Shown here: positions 1-5,622 of the stretch, piece after piece
How the letters are laid out: the number at the start of each line of letters is the position of its first letter
Position numbering within the stretch: the first letter of the stretch is position 1
From: JBHGBM01 sp041946965
Lineage (GTDB): Bacteria; Acidobacteriota; Terriglobia; Bryobacterales; Bryobacteraceae
Assembly: GCA_041946965.1 (NCBI GenBank)
Contig: JBHGBM010000141.1
Span: 1-7,228 of the forward strand
Reading direction: 5' to 3'
Length of the DNA: 7,228 nt
Program-made: the position numbers and the translations under genes
Notes under the pieces: generated by a model
Databases searched by the model: none
What the model saw: only the letters and a program-made list of their open reading frames with translations
Told to the model about the DNA's origin: nothing

Positions 1-26
1 TTCGGATCGATCTCCCACGCTTTCAA
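1..26 (-). CDS. possible start of an MDR-type (zinc-type) alcohol dehydrogenase / quinone oxidoreductase, cut by the window edge
   Basis: Only eight complete codons are visible, reading (M)KAWEIDP from a TTG start. This resembles the typical N-terminus of medium-chain dehydrogenase/reductase proteins, which often begin M-K-A-[WY]-E-I followed by a G/L-rich strand. A purine-rich AGAAGG lies 11 nt upstream of the TTG, a slightly long but usable ribosome-binding site. The start is 43 nt after the stop of the preceding lipoprotein gene on the same strand, with no terminator-like hairpin between them, so co-transcription is possible. The family call rests on very few residues and is a guess; the frame could also be chance. 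Confidence 0.3.
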
Positions 27-69
27 ACAGATACTCGGCCTTCTGTCGTGGAACTTCGGACTAACGCGC

Positions 70-1323
70 TTACTGCCGCCGCTTCAGCCAGCCGCCGGGA
101 TGGAACGTCATGAGGAACGGCTCCCGGTTCAGGTCGCGCTCGAAGTCCTTGGCGCCGCCTTGCTCCAGGAAGCGTTCCACGGCGGCCATGGGGCCTGTGT
201 AGTCACCCGGGTAGGAAGGCACGCCGTCCATGTTCGTGTCCTCGACCACGAGGTAGCCTCCGGGACTGACCAGCGGCGCATACAGGCGCAATTCACGCAG
301 CACGTGCAACATGCTGTGGTCGCTGTCCAGGGTCACCATGGTGCGGCGGCCGCGCACGCGGGTGGCGATCCGCTCCACCACCACCGGGTCAGTCGAGCTG
401 GCGTGGATGAACTCGACGTAGCGCCCCCACAGCGGATTGGCCTCCGCCGCGCGGTGGGTGGTCATGATATCCACAGTGATGATCTTCGAATCGCCCAGGC
501 CCGCCGCATCCAGAACCGAAGCCAGGTAGAGCGCCGAGCCGCCCTCGAGCGTCCCCGTCTCCACGATGAACTCGGGACGGGTCTCCACGATGATTTCCTG
601 CATGGTCCACAGGTCGAGCGGATTTTGCAGGATCTGTACGCCCGCGAACCAGGCGCTGCGCCAGACCGCCGTCTTGTGGTACAGGCTCAGAGCCTCGCGC
701 GTCTCCTCCACGCTGGCGCCCTTCCAGCGCCGCGCCAAAGCCTCATAGCCCCGGCGGGCTTTGACAACCTGGGCCTTCTGGAAGGCATAGGTTCCCTCGA
801 GCTCGCACACCCGCACCGAGACCACCCGCAGCGCCGTTTTGCGGCCTGTCCCTTCCTCGGAGTAGCTGCGGTCGGCGTGAAACTCGACCTCAAGTTGCGG
901 CCGCGCCAGGGCCTGCTCGGGAACGCGGCAGGTCATTTTATAGCTATTGGGATCCGGGAAGCGGTTCCGGCAGGCTTCGACGCCGTTCACCTTGGCGGTT
1001 ACCGTGACGTCCCCGTTCTTGAAGTCGATCTCCCGCGGAATGGCGAACTCCAGTTCCACGTAAAGCTCTTTGACTTCCAGCGGGGGCTTGTCCAGGCGGA
1101 CGGCGAAAATGGGCTCCACCGGCCTCCATCCGCCATTGGCGTCGCCGAATCCGCGAAGGAGCCGCGGCCGCGCGCGCTCCTCGGCCACCGCCAGCACGCT
1201 GTGGCCCAGGTCCACCGCTTTGAACCGCGGCTTCGGGGCTCTCTGCGCCGGCGGACTGGAACCGCACGAAGCCAGCAGCAGAACTGCCAAGGGAAGCATC
1301 GCAAATCGCATCGCCGTCCTCAT
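70..1323 (-). CDS. lipoprotein with beta-rich N-terminal domain and CmcI-type (cephalosporin hydroxylase / rhamnosyl O-methyltransferase family) domain, copy A
   Basis: 417 aa. A lipoprotein signal is visible: hydrophobic LPLAVLLLASC with lipobox LAS-Cys20. Residues about 70-175 form a beta-rich domain with VNG and DRS motifs and cysteines at 118 and 132. Residues about 220-415 match the CmcI/RhmT methyltransferase family: NPLDLW (234-239), the SAM-site motif ETGTLEGGSALY (255-266), an acidic strand end in IITVDI (Asp285), LDSDHS (332-337) and LVVED (358-362). From memory, the first Asp of DSDHS and the final Glu-Asp correspond to the Mg2+ ligands of CmcI; all are present, so the fold looks competent. 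The substrate cannot be told; known relatives methylate sugars or act in cephamycin synthesis. The ATG overlaps the stop of copy B (ATGA), which implies translational coupling. A second in-frame ATG at 1311 has a better-spaced GAGG upstream and also leaves a complete lipoprotein signal. A SAM-type domain on a lipoprotein is odd. Confidence 0.87.
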   Translation of the reverse strand: MRTAMRFAMLPLAVLLLASCGSSPPAQRAPKPRFKAVDLGHSVLAVAEERARPRLLRGFGDANGGWRPVEPIFAVRLDKPPLEVKELYVELEFAIPREIDFKNGDVTVTAKVNGVEACRNRFPDPNSYKMTCRVPEQALARPQLEVEFHADRSYSEEGTGRKTALRVVSVRVCELEGTYAFQKAQVVKARRGYEALARRWKGASVEETREALSLYHKTAVWRSAWFAGVQILQNPLDLWTMQEIIVETRPEFIVETGTLEGGSALYLASVLDAAGLGDSKIITVDIMTTHRAAEANPLWGRYVEFIHASSTDPVVVERIATRVRGRRTMVTLDSDHSMLHVLRELRLYAPLVSPGGYLVVEDTNMDGVPSYPGDYTGPMAAVERFLEQGGAKDFERDLNREPFLMTFHPGGWLKRRQ

Positions 1324-2510
1324 TTCCTTCGCAGCCAGCCCCCGTTGTGAAACCCGATCAGGAACGCCTCGCGGCGCCGGTCCGGCTCGAAATCCCGGCC
1401 GCCCGCACCTGCCAGGAAAGCCTGCACGGCGGCCGCAACAGCGCTGTTGCGACCCGCCTCTTCGACGACGAGACAGCTTCCGGGGCTTACCAGCGGCGCG
1501 TACGCGTTCAGTTCCGCCGCTGCGTCGCGCCCGGCTCCGCCCGAACCAAGAATCACGAGCGTCTTACCGCCGGCGACACGCGCAGCCACCTTCTCCACCA
1601 CCGGTCTTGCCGCCGGCGCACCAGAAATGAACTCCACACCGTTCTTCCAAAGCGGCACTTCGGCCGCCGCACGGGGAACCTCGCCTTCGCCGGCGGCGAT
1701 CACCTTGCCCTGCCCGCCCAGCGCATGGGCGTAGTAAAGCGCCGCGCCGCCTTCGCCCACGCCCGTCGCGACCACGAACTCCGGCCGGATCTCATAGATC
1801 AACTGCTGCGCCATCCACAGATCCACCGGGTTCCTGCCCGCTCGCACGCCCAGGTACCGGGTGTTGTTCCACGCCGGCAACCCGGCCATGAGCTGCTGCA
1901 TGCGCCGCCTCCGCCCGGGCGGGTACTTCTCCCATTCGCGGATGACCTCCTCCTCCGCACGGTGCGCACGTTTCACCTGGAGCGCGTGAAACGCCTCGGT
2001 CGCTTCGTACGGCTCCAGCCGCACGCTGGCCAACGCCAGTGCGTACTGCGCTCCCGTCGCCCAATCCCGGAAACTCCGGTCGCATTCGTACTCCACCACC
2101 AGGACCGGCTGCTCCAGCGCGGCTACCGGCACGGGACAGCTCAGCCTTCTCCTTCCGGCAGTCCGGTAAGTCTCGCGGCATGCCGGCAGACCGTTGACCC
2201 GCGCGGTTAGGGTGACATCCTCGACCAGCGTGCCGATTCCAATCTCCTCCGGCACGGAAAAATCGAGGGTGACGTATAGCGGCGCCGAGGGCAGCGGCGA
2301 CGGCCGGTCCAGCCGGACGGCGAAAAGCCGCTGAGCCCAGGTGATGCCGGAGGCGCGCTCGACCTCCCCCACAACCCGCGCCTGAGAAGTTGGGTCCCAG
2401 AAACTGACCTCCGTGCACGGAGGCGCCTCCGCCGCAACGGGGTGCGCGGCGCGCCGGCATCCGCTGAAGCCGATGACGGACAGCAATGCGGCAATGATCT
2501 TCAGAGTCAA
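1320..2510 (-). CDS. degenerate CmcI-like lipoprotein, tandem paralogue of the downstream gene (copy B, probable pseudoenzyme)
   Basis: 396 aa from the chosen TTG start, collinear with copy A. The start is inferred: no ATG precedes the signal peptide after the kinase gene ends, and the TTG gives LTLKIIAALLSVIGFSGC with a marginal lipobox (FSG-Cys18) and an AGGGAG 12 nt upstream. A GTG at 2582 is the alternative. The N-terminal domain keeps the features of copy A: FAVRLD, VNG, DRS, and cysteines 111 and 125 with the same 14-residue spacing. The C-terminal domain keeps its framework (NPVDLW, RPEF, YAPLVSPG, FHNGGWLRRK), but functional residues are altered: ETGTLEGG becomes ATGVGEGG (248-255), the acidic residue of IITVDI becomes Gly274, DSDHS becomes GSGGA (322-326), and VVED becomes VVEE (348-351). 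SAM and metal binding are therefore probably lost although the frame is intact. It could be a partner subunit of copy A, a binding protein, or an early-stage decaying duplicate. Confidence 0.84.
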   Translation of the reverse strand: MTLKIIAALLSVIGFSGCRRAAHPVAAEAPPCTEVSFWDPTSQARVVGEVERASGITWAQRLFAVRLDRPSPLPSAPLYVTLDFSVPEEIGIGTLVEDVTLTARVNGLPACRETYRTAGRRRLSCPVPVAALEQPVLVVEYECDRSFRDWATGAQYALALASVRLEPYEATEAFHALQVKRAHRAEEEVIREWEKYPPGRRRRMQQLMAGLPAWNNTRYLGVRAGRNPVDLWMAQQLIYEIRPEFVVATGVGEGGAALYYAHALGGQGKVIAAGEGEVPRAAAEVPLWKNGVEFISGAPAARPVVEKVAARVAGGKTLVILGSGGAGRDAAAELNAYAPLVSPGSCLVVEEAGRNSAVAAAVQAFLAGAGGRDFEPDRRREAFLIGFHNGGWLRRK

Positions 2511-2514
2511 GCTG

Positions 2515-2544
2515 AACGGTAACTCCCTGACCGGAGTTGCCGTT
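2515..2544 (-). promoter_or_regulatory. hairpin enclosing the ribosome-binding site of lipoprotein copy B
   Basis: On the transcribed strand, the arms AACGGCAACTCC and GGAGTTACCGTT pair over 12 positions with one A/C mismatch, around a 6-nt GGTCAG loop. The only Shine-Dalgarno-like stretch near the TTG, AGGGAG, lies across the loop and the 3' arm. The hairpin ends 4 nt before the start codon. If it forms in the mRNA it would hide the ribosome-binding site and restrain translation of copy B and, through the ATGA overlap, copy A. An inverted repeat of this kind could instead be a DNA operator. If translation starts at the GTG at 2582, the hairpin would be inside the coding region. Confidence 0.5.
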
Positions 2545-2640
2545 TGGCACCCGGCTCTCGGATAGGATACACCGAATCTCACCCGCCGGCGCTGTGAACG
2601 ACGAACAGGGTTACGGACGGCCGTAGGGCCATGGCCCCCC
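2545..2640 (-). other. remainder of the intergenic gap between kinase and lipoprotein copy B
   Basis: This is the rest of the 130-nt gap upstream of copy B. It holds a perfect 12-bp palindrome GGGCCATGGCCC (2626-2637) just after the kinase stop, and a small TACGG/CCGTA stem (2612-2625). Neither is followed by a T-run on the minus strand, so no intrinsic terminator is claimed. A TATCCT (2564-2569) resembles a -10 box but has no acceptable -35 box at 16-18 nt. The lipoprotein pair may have its own promoter here or be read through from the kinase. Confidence 0.3.
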
Positions 2641-3282
2641 TTATCGCGCAGCGGCGCCGCCGGCGGGTTCGCGCCGGGCGATCTGCGCGTACACGTGCTC
2701 CAGGACCTGCGCAGCGGTCCGCTCAAGCGGCTCCACGCCGCTCACCACAACGTCGGCGACGTCGCGCTCCGGAAAGACGTAGCGCTCCGCCATGGGGCGC
2801 ACGGTCTGCTCGTATTGCGCGACAACGGACTCCGGAGTGCGCCCGCGCTCGCGCACATCGCGCTCCAGGCGGCGGGCGAAGCACAGCTCGTCCGCCGTGT
2901 GCACGTAGACACCGGTGCCCAGCAGAGCGCGCACCTGCTCCCAGTACAACGCGAACAGGCCCTCCACGATGGCAAAGCGGCCCGCGCGGACGCACTGTAC
3001 TTCGGGCGCACGCGTGTGGCGGGAGAAATCGTACACCGGCACGGCGATCTCTCCGCCTGCGGCCAGCAGCGCGAGCTGACCGCAGAGGAGGTCGTGGTCG
3101 AGGGCGGCGGGCACATCGAAGTTCACACGCGCGCGCTCTTCCACCGTGAGGTGGCTCAGTTCGCGGTAATAGGAATCCAGGGCCACTACCGGCGCCGAAA
3201 GCGCGGAGGCGAGTTTGCGCGCCAGTTCGGTCTTGCCGGAGCCTGACGGGCCGGCCACACCGATCAGGTATGGTCTGAGCAC
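2641..3282 (-). CDS. udk: uridine kinase family P-loop nucleoside kinase
   Basis: 213 aa, close to the usual length for bacterial uridine kinases, which phosphorylate uridine and cytidine with a nucleoside triphosphate in pyrimidine salvage in the cytosol. Visible motifs in order: Walker A GPSGSGKT (11-18), LDSYYR (35-40) with the probable catalytic Asp36, NFDVPAALD (54-62) matching the family's FD-x-P-x-A-x-D, VYDFSRHTR (83-91) matching the nucleoside-binding Y-x-F-x-x-H-x-R, IVEGLFAL (105-112), the lid-like RRLERDVRERGRT (137-149), and PMAERYVFPERDVAD (163-177). The GTG start places the P-loop strand at the N-terminus as in relatives; longer in-frame versions would add an Arg/Pro-rich extension unlike the family. 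No Shine-Dalgarno is seen; an extended -10 box ends 12 nt before the GTG. Substrate specificity could be another nucleoside or a phosphoribulokinase-like sugar, so the symbol is a family-level call. It has no obvious functional link to its neighbours. Confidence 0.86.
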   Translation of the reverse strand: MLRPYLIGVAGPSGSGKTELARKLASALSAPVVALDSYYRELSHLTVEERARVNFDVPAALDHDLLCGQLALLAAGGEIAVPVYDFSRHTRAPEVQCVRAGRFAIVEGLFALYWEQVRALLGTGVYVHTADELCFARRLERDVRERGRTPESVVAQYEQTVRPMAERYVFPERDVADVVVSGVEPLERTAAQVLEHVYAQIARREPAGGAAAR

Positions 3283-3294
3283 GGTTTCGCGTTC

Positions 3295-3303
3295 AGTATA
3301 ACA
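3295..3303 (-). promoter_or_regulatory. extended -10 promoter element of the kinase gene
   Basis: The minus strand reads TGTTATACT, a TGn extended -10 followed by TATACT, one mismatch from TATAAT. The hexamer ends 12 nt before the GTG, so transcription starting about 6-8 nt downstream would leave a leader of only about 4-6 nt. There is no convincing -35 box at the usual spacing, which an extended -10 can tolerate. The match is by eye. Confidence 0.45.
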
Positions 3304-3321
3304 GAACCCCAAGATTCGCCT

Positions 3322-3461
3322 GTGATCCGGCTTCTTTTCACCCGGCTGGTGCCCATCTATGTTCAGTCCGCCGCGCTCAACGGCAAGACCCTCGACAAGC
3401 CCTGGTTCTATCACGATGAGCGGGTCAAGGGCCGGGGATGAGCAAGCCGGTTCCGCCGTGA
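3322..3461 (+). pseudogene. decayed C-terminal fragment of a GH92-type (alpha-1,2-mannosidase) glycosidase
   Basis: On the plus strand, opposite to all other genes, the frame at 3349-3438 reads VPIYVQSAALNGKTLDKPW followed by FYHDERVKGRG and a stop. This resembles the segment near the C-terminus of GH92 exo-alpha-mannosidases, where Y-[IV]-Q-S-x-x-L-N-G-K-x-[LY] is followed by a W/I-x-H-x-x-[IL] stretch and a Gly-Gly turn. Just after, in another frame, MSKPVPP and a stop (3438-3461) resemble the family's final M-[GS]-x-x-P segment, as if a small deletion had broken the end. The rest of an enzyme of roughly 700 aa is absent; only a short, unrecognised in-frame stretch precedes it. It is therefore a relic, not a working gene. 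The match is from memory of the family and covers about 30 residues. Confidence 0.45.
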
Positions 3462-3483
3462 GGGTGTCCGGGCTCAACGGCGG
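3453..3483. terminator. GC-rich hairpin at the end of the glycosidase relic, possible terminator remnant
   Basis: The plus strand has CCGCCGTGAG (3453-3462) pairing with CTC (3473-3475) and ACGGCGG (3477-3483), leaving one bulged A and a 10-nt loop. The stop of the relic's second frame lies in the 5' arm, where a terminator of that gene would be expected. No T-run follows on either strand, so it is at best a partial intrinsic terminator. It is also the strongest hairpin I found downstream of the GWxTD gene on the minus strand. Confidence 0.3.
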
Positions 3484-3588
3484 TCCCAGTGTTCGTGGCA
3501 GCATCTCGTTTTACCCAGGGCGCCACGGGCTCGGGTTGTTGGATATCGTTCTGCGCCTGAACGCCCCTACCACGGTTGGCGCCCTTGT
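3484..3588. other. non-coding remainder between the relic and the GWxTD gene
   Basis: No recognisable gene, promoter or terminator was found. Short open frames on both strands give low-complexity, unfamiliar translations. A CGTGGC/GCCACG pair (3494-3499 with 3521-3526) would need a 21-nt loop and is not convincing. Confidence 0.4.
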
Positions 3589-5622
3589 TCAGTTGTAGCG
3601 AGGCGACGAACCGCCTGCACGTCCGGCGCGAAGACAATCGATCTCTCGCGCCGCCGCCGTCAGAATTGAATTGTTGGGGAATTGCCGTTGTCCGTCAGCC
3701 AGCAAATGCGCTGCCGCGCCGAGGTCGCCGGTGTGCGCCAGGCTGAGAACCACCTGTGCCAGGCTGTCCGGATGCGCTGCGAGGACGGCGCCACCGGACT
3801 CCCGGTACAGCGCGGTGACTTGATTGTGTTTTCCAGATTGGAAGTAGATCGACGCCAGGAGGCGCAGCGCATCAGGGTTTGAGGGGCGGCCTTCCAGAGC
3901 TCGTCGCAGATAGATCTCGGCACGGGCCGTCTCATTCTGTCCCAGCGATGCCAGCCCGCGCAGGTACGCAGCCACGGCCTCCAGACCATTGAGGGCGCCG
4001 GCAACATACAACTCGACATCCGGGCGGGACTCCTGAATCCGAAAGCCGATGTTCCCAGAACCCACCACGCGCGGAGAACCTGACTCGCGAAGAGTGGTTA
4101 CGATTCGATATTCCCCCGGCTCAAGTTCACTGAGTGGCAACGTCTTCGCCTTGAGGATTCGCCCCCCGCTGAATTCGCTTCCCGGAACCGACTCCGTGAA
4201 TGTGCGGCGTTGACCGCGGTCACGTGCATGCGCCAGGAGATACTCCACATCGTAAGCGCGCTCCTCACCCCCGCTCGCCTGGATTTGAAAAAGGACCTGC
4301 AAGGAATCGCGCTGGGTGAAAACACGGCCCACAGCCGGAACAAACTGGACGCCAAAGTAGCGGAAGGGCGTCTCCGCTGCGTGCGGTCCGACGGATCGGG
4401 CGGAGTGAACCAGGATTGGTTCGCTCAACGTCGCTTTACCTGCCTCGATCAGCCGCTCGGCTTTCCAACTCCGGCCCGCCTCTCGGTTCACCACTTCCAT
4501 CTCGAGCCGAAATCTTCCGGGAACAACGGGGATGCGTCGCGCCAGCAGGAACGGCCTGAACCGTCCCTGCTCGCGGGCGCGGTATGCCGCTTCGCCGGTG
4601 TCCTCGAACAGCAAGTCTCCCTGTTCGGTGAATAACCGGTACCCGCTGGATACGATTAGGTTGCCGTTCCCGTCGGGACGACCTAGACGCTCGTCATCAA
4701 TCAACACCGCGTAGTCGAGCCAGTACTCGCCTTGCGGGTCGGCCACAACCGCCACGGCCGCCTCCAGTGGCTGTTCCTCCGGCGCAAGAAACCAGGATGT
4801 GACCTGCGCCCGAAGTTGACGGGCTTCCCGCACCCGTCGCGTCGCCCACGGGTCGTTCGCGTAATTCTGAAGTCTCGCGATCAACAAATCGCTCGTGATG
4901 CTCGGCCTGAATTCCTGGGTGTCCAATGGATCGGCCGGAACGAGGGAAAACGCAGCCCGCGCCAGGTCGCCGCCCAGCGGCTTCAGGAATTCGTAAACAT
5001 CGCGGTTAGTATGAAACTGCGTCCCGCGAACAAGCTTCAGCGGGCCATCGAGAAAAGGCCGGTAGTACCGGTACTCGCCAGCATCTTCGGGCATGTAGAA
5101 TACCACGTTGAAGAAGGGCGGCAAGGACGGGTTTCCCGTGGAGTTCCGGTAAAACCACAGTTCCAGGGGGTAAATCTGGCCGTAGCCCTTGAACGGTGCG
5201 CGCGACAGGGGCTTTCCCAACAGAATGTAGGTGCGTCCCATGTCGGTCTTCCAACCGGGTGTGTTCGATTCCCGGCCGAAGTTCTGGTTGACATAGTCCA
5301 GCCTCCGATAATGTTCGTCCTTCGCCAGGTTCCGCCCGGATCCCCGAAGAGGGTTGCGGGCGTCCCAGAACTCCTGAATGAACTGCTCGCGCGCGGCGTC
5401 GGTATTCAGGCGCAGGAACGCTTTCCTTTCGTCGTCGCTAATCAGGTAGACAACTTCTTCATTCAGCCAGCGATCGTACTTTTCCGGCAGCGGCTTGCCG
5501 CGCGCGAGCGCAGGCCACTGGCTTAGGAACAGCACGAAGCCGAGGGAGGCCGCAATCGGCCTCCCTCTTGCCCATCGACACCCGCCGCTCCTAGAATTCG
5601 AAACGAACTCCCAGCCGCGCAT
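3589..5622 (-). CDS. exported GWxTD-domain protein with C-terminal TPR-like repeats
   Basis: 677 aa from the chosen ATG. A signal peptide is visible: Arg-rich RWARGR, hydrophobic IAASLGFVLFLS, and an ALA cleavage site at residues 38-40. The mature start (PEKYDRWLNEEVVYLISDDER) and FIQEFWDARNP (81-91) lead to GWKTDMGRTYILLG (123-136), the signature that names the GWxTD domain. This domain is common in Acidobacteriota and Bacteroidota, and its function is unknown. ELWFYRN (154-160) and a long beta-rich middle follow. Residues about 545-650 look like TPR helices (AAYLRGLASLGQNETARAEI, then DALRLLASIYFQSGK), suggesting protein contacts in the periplasm. AGGTG lies 7 nt upstream of the ATG, inside the receptor gene, and supports this start; the frame remains open to 5766 but that stretch is the receptor gene in another frame. 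The overlap implies coupled expression with the receptor. Confidence 0.9.
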   Translation of the reverse strand: MRGWEFVSNSRSGGCRWARGRPIAASLGFVLFLSQWPALARGKPLPEKYDRWLNEEVVYLISDDERKAFLRLNTDAAREQFIQEFWDARNPLRGSGRNLAKDEHYRRLDYVNQNFGRESNTPGWKTDMGRTYILLGKPLSRAPFKGYGQIYPLELWFYRNSTGNPSLPPFFNVVFYMPEDAGEYRYYRPFLDGPLKLVRGTQFHTNRDVYEFLKPLGGDLARAAFSLVPADPLDTQEFRPSITSDLLIARLQNYANDPWATRRVREARQLRAQVTSWFLAPEEQPLEAAVAVVADPQGEYWLDYAVLIDDERLGRPDGNGNLIVSSGYRLFTEQGDLLFEDTGEAAYRAREQGRFRPFLLARRIPVVPGRFRLEMEVVNREAGRSWKAERLIEAGKATLSEPILVHSARSVGPHAAETPFRYFGVQFVPAVGRVFTQRDSLQVLFQIQASGGEERAYDVEYLLAHARDRGQRRTFTESVPGSEFSGGRILKAKTLPLSELEPGEYRIVTTLRESGSPRVVGSGNIGFRIQESRPDVELYVAGALNGLEAVAAYLRGLASLGQNETARAEIYLRRALEGRPSNPDALRLLASIYFQSGKHNQVTALYRESGGAVLAAHPDSLAQVVLSLAHTGDLGAAAHLLADGQRQFPNNSILTAAAREIDCLRAGRAGGSSPRYN
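5542..5567 (-). other. perfect 11-bp hairpin just after the receptor stop, inside the GWxTD signal-peptide codons
   Basis: The transcribed strand reads GAGGGAGGCCG, an ATTG loop, then CGGCCTCCCTC: eleven uninterrupted pairs. It begins 23 nt after the receptor stop and covers codons about 19-27 of the GWxTD gene. No T-run follows, so it is not a standard intrinsic terminator. Possible roles are 3'-end protection or partial attenuation of the receptor message, or slowing ribosomes during signal-peptide synthesis. The structure is seen directly; the role is inferred. Confidence 0.6.

Noticed and set aside
100..1350. A 416-residue plus-strand open frame opposite lipoprotein copy A
   Set aside because: It is His/Arg/Gln-rich with no recognisable motif; it is the antisense shadow of a GC-rich gene with clear family motifs.
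2564..2569. TATCCT as a -10 box for the lipoprotein pair
   Set aside because: The best upstream -35 candidate (TTCACA) is 23 nt away, too far; not counted as a promoter.
2612..2637. Palindrome GGGCCATGGCCC and the TACGG/CCGTA stem as a terminator after the kinase
   Set aside because: The palindrome has no loop, the second stem is only 5 bp, and no T-run follows on the minus strand.
2511..2726. A longer start for lipoprotein copy B at an ATG at 2726 (468 aa)
   Set aside because: It would overlap the kinase gene by 86 nt and add an Arg/Pro-rich stretch before the signal peptide, which must be at the N-terminus.
2631..3246. Long plus-strand frames opposite the kinase gene
   Set aside because: Low-complexity Arg/Ala-rich translations opposite a gene with intact kinase motifs.
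3283..3504. An N-terminal extension of the kinase to 3504 (287 aa)
   Set aside because: The added 74 residues do not resemble the family, cross the -10 box and the relic, and place the P-loop far from the N-terminus.
5573..5575. ATG with TAGGAG upstream, just after the receptor stop, as the GWxTD start
   Set aside because: It is out of frame with the GWxTD protein and reads into an unfamiliar Arg/Ala-rich translation; using it would need a frameshift.
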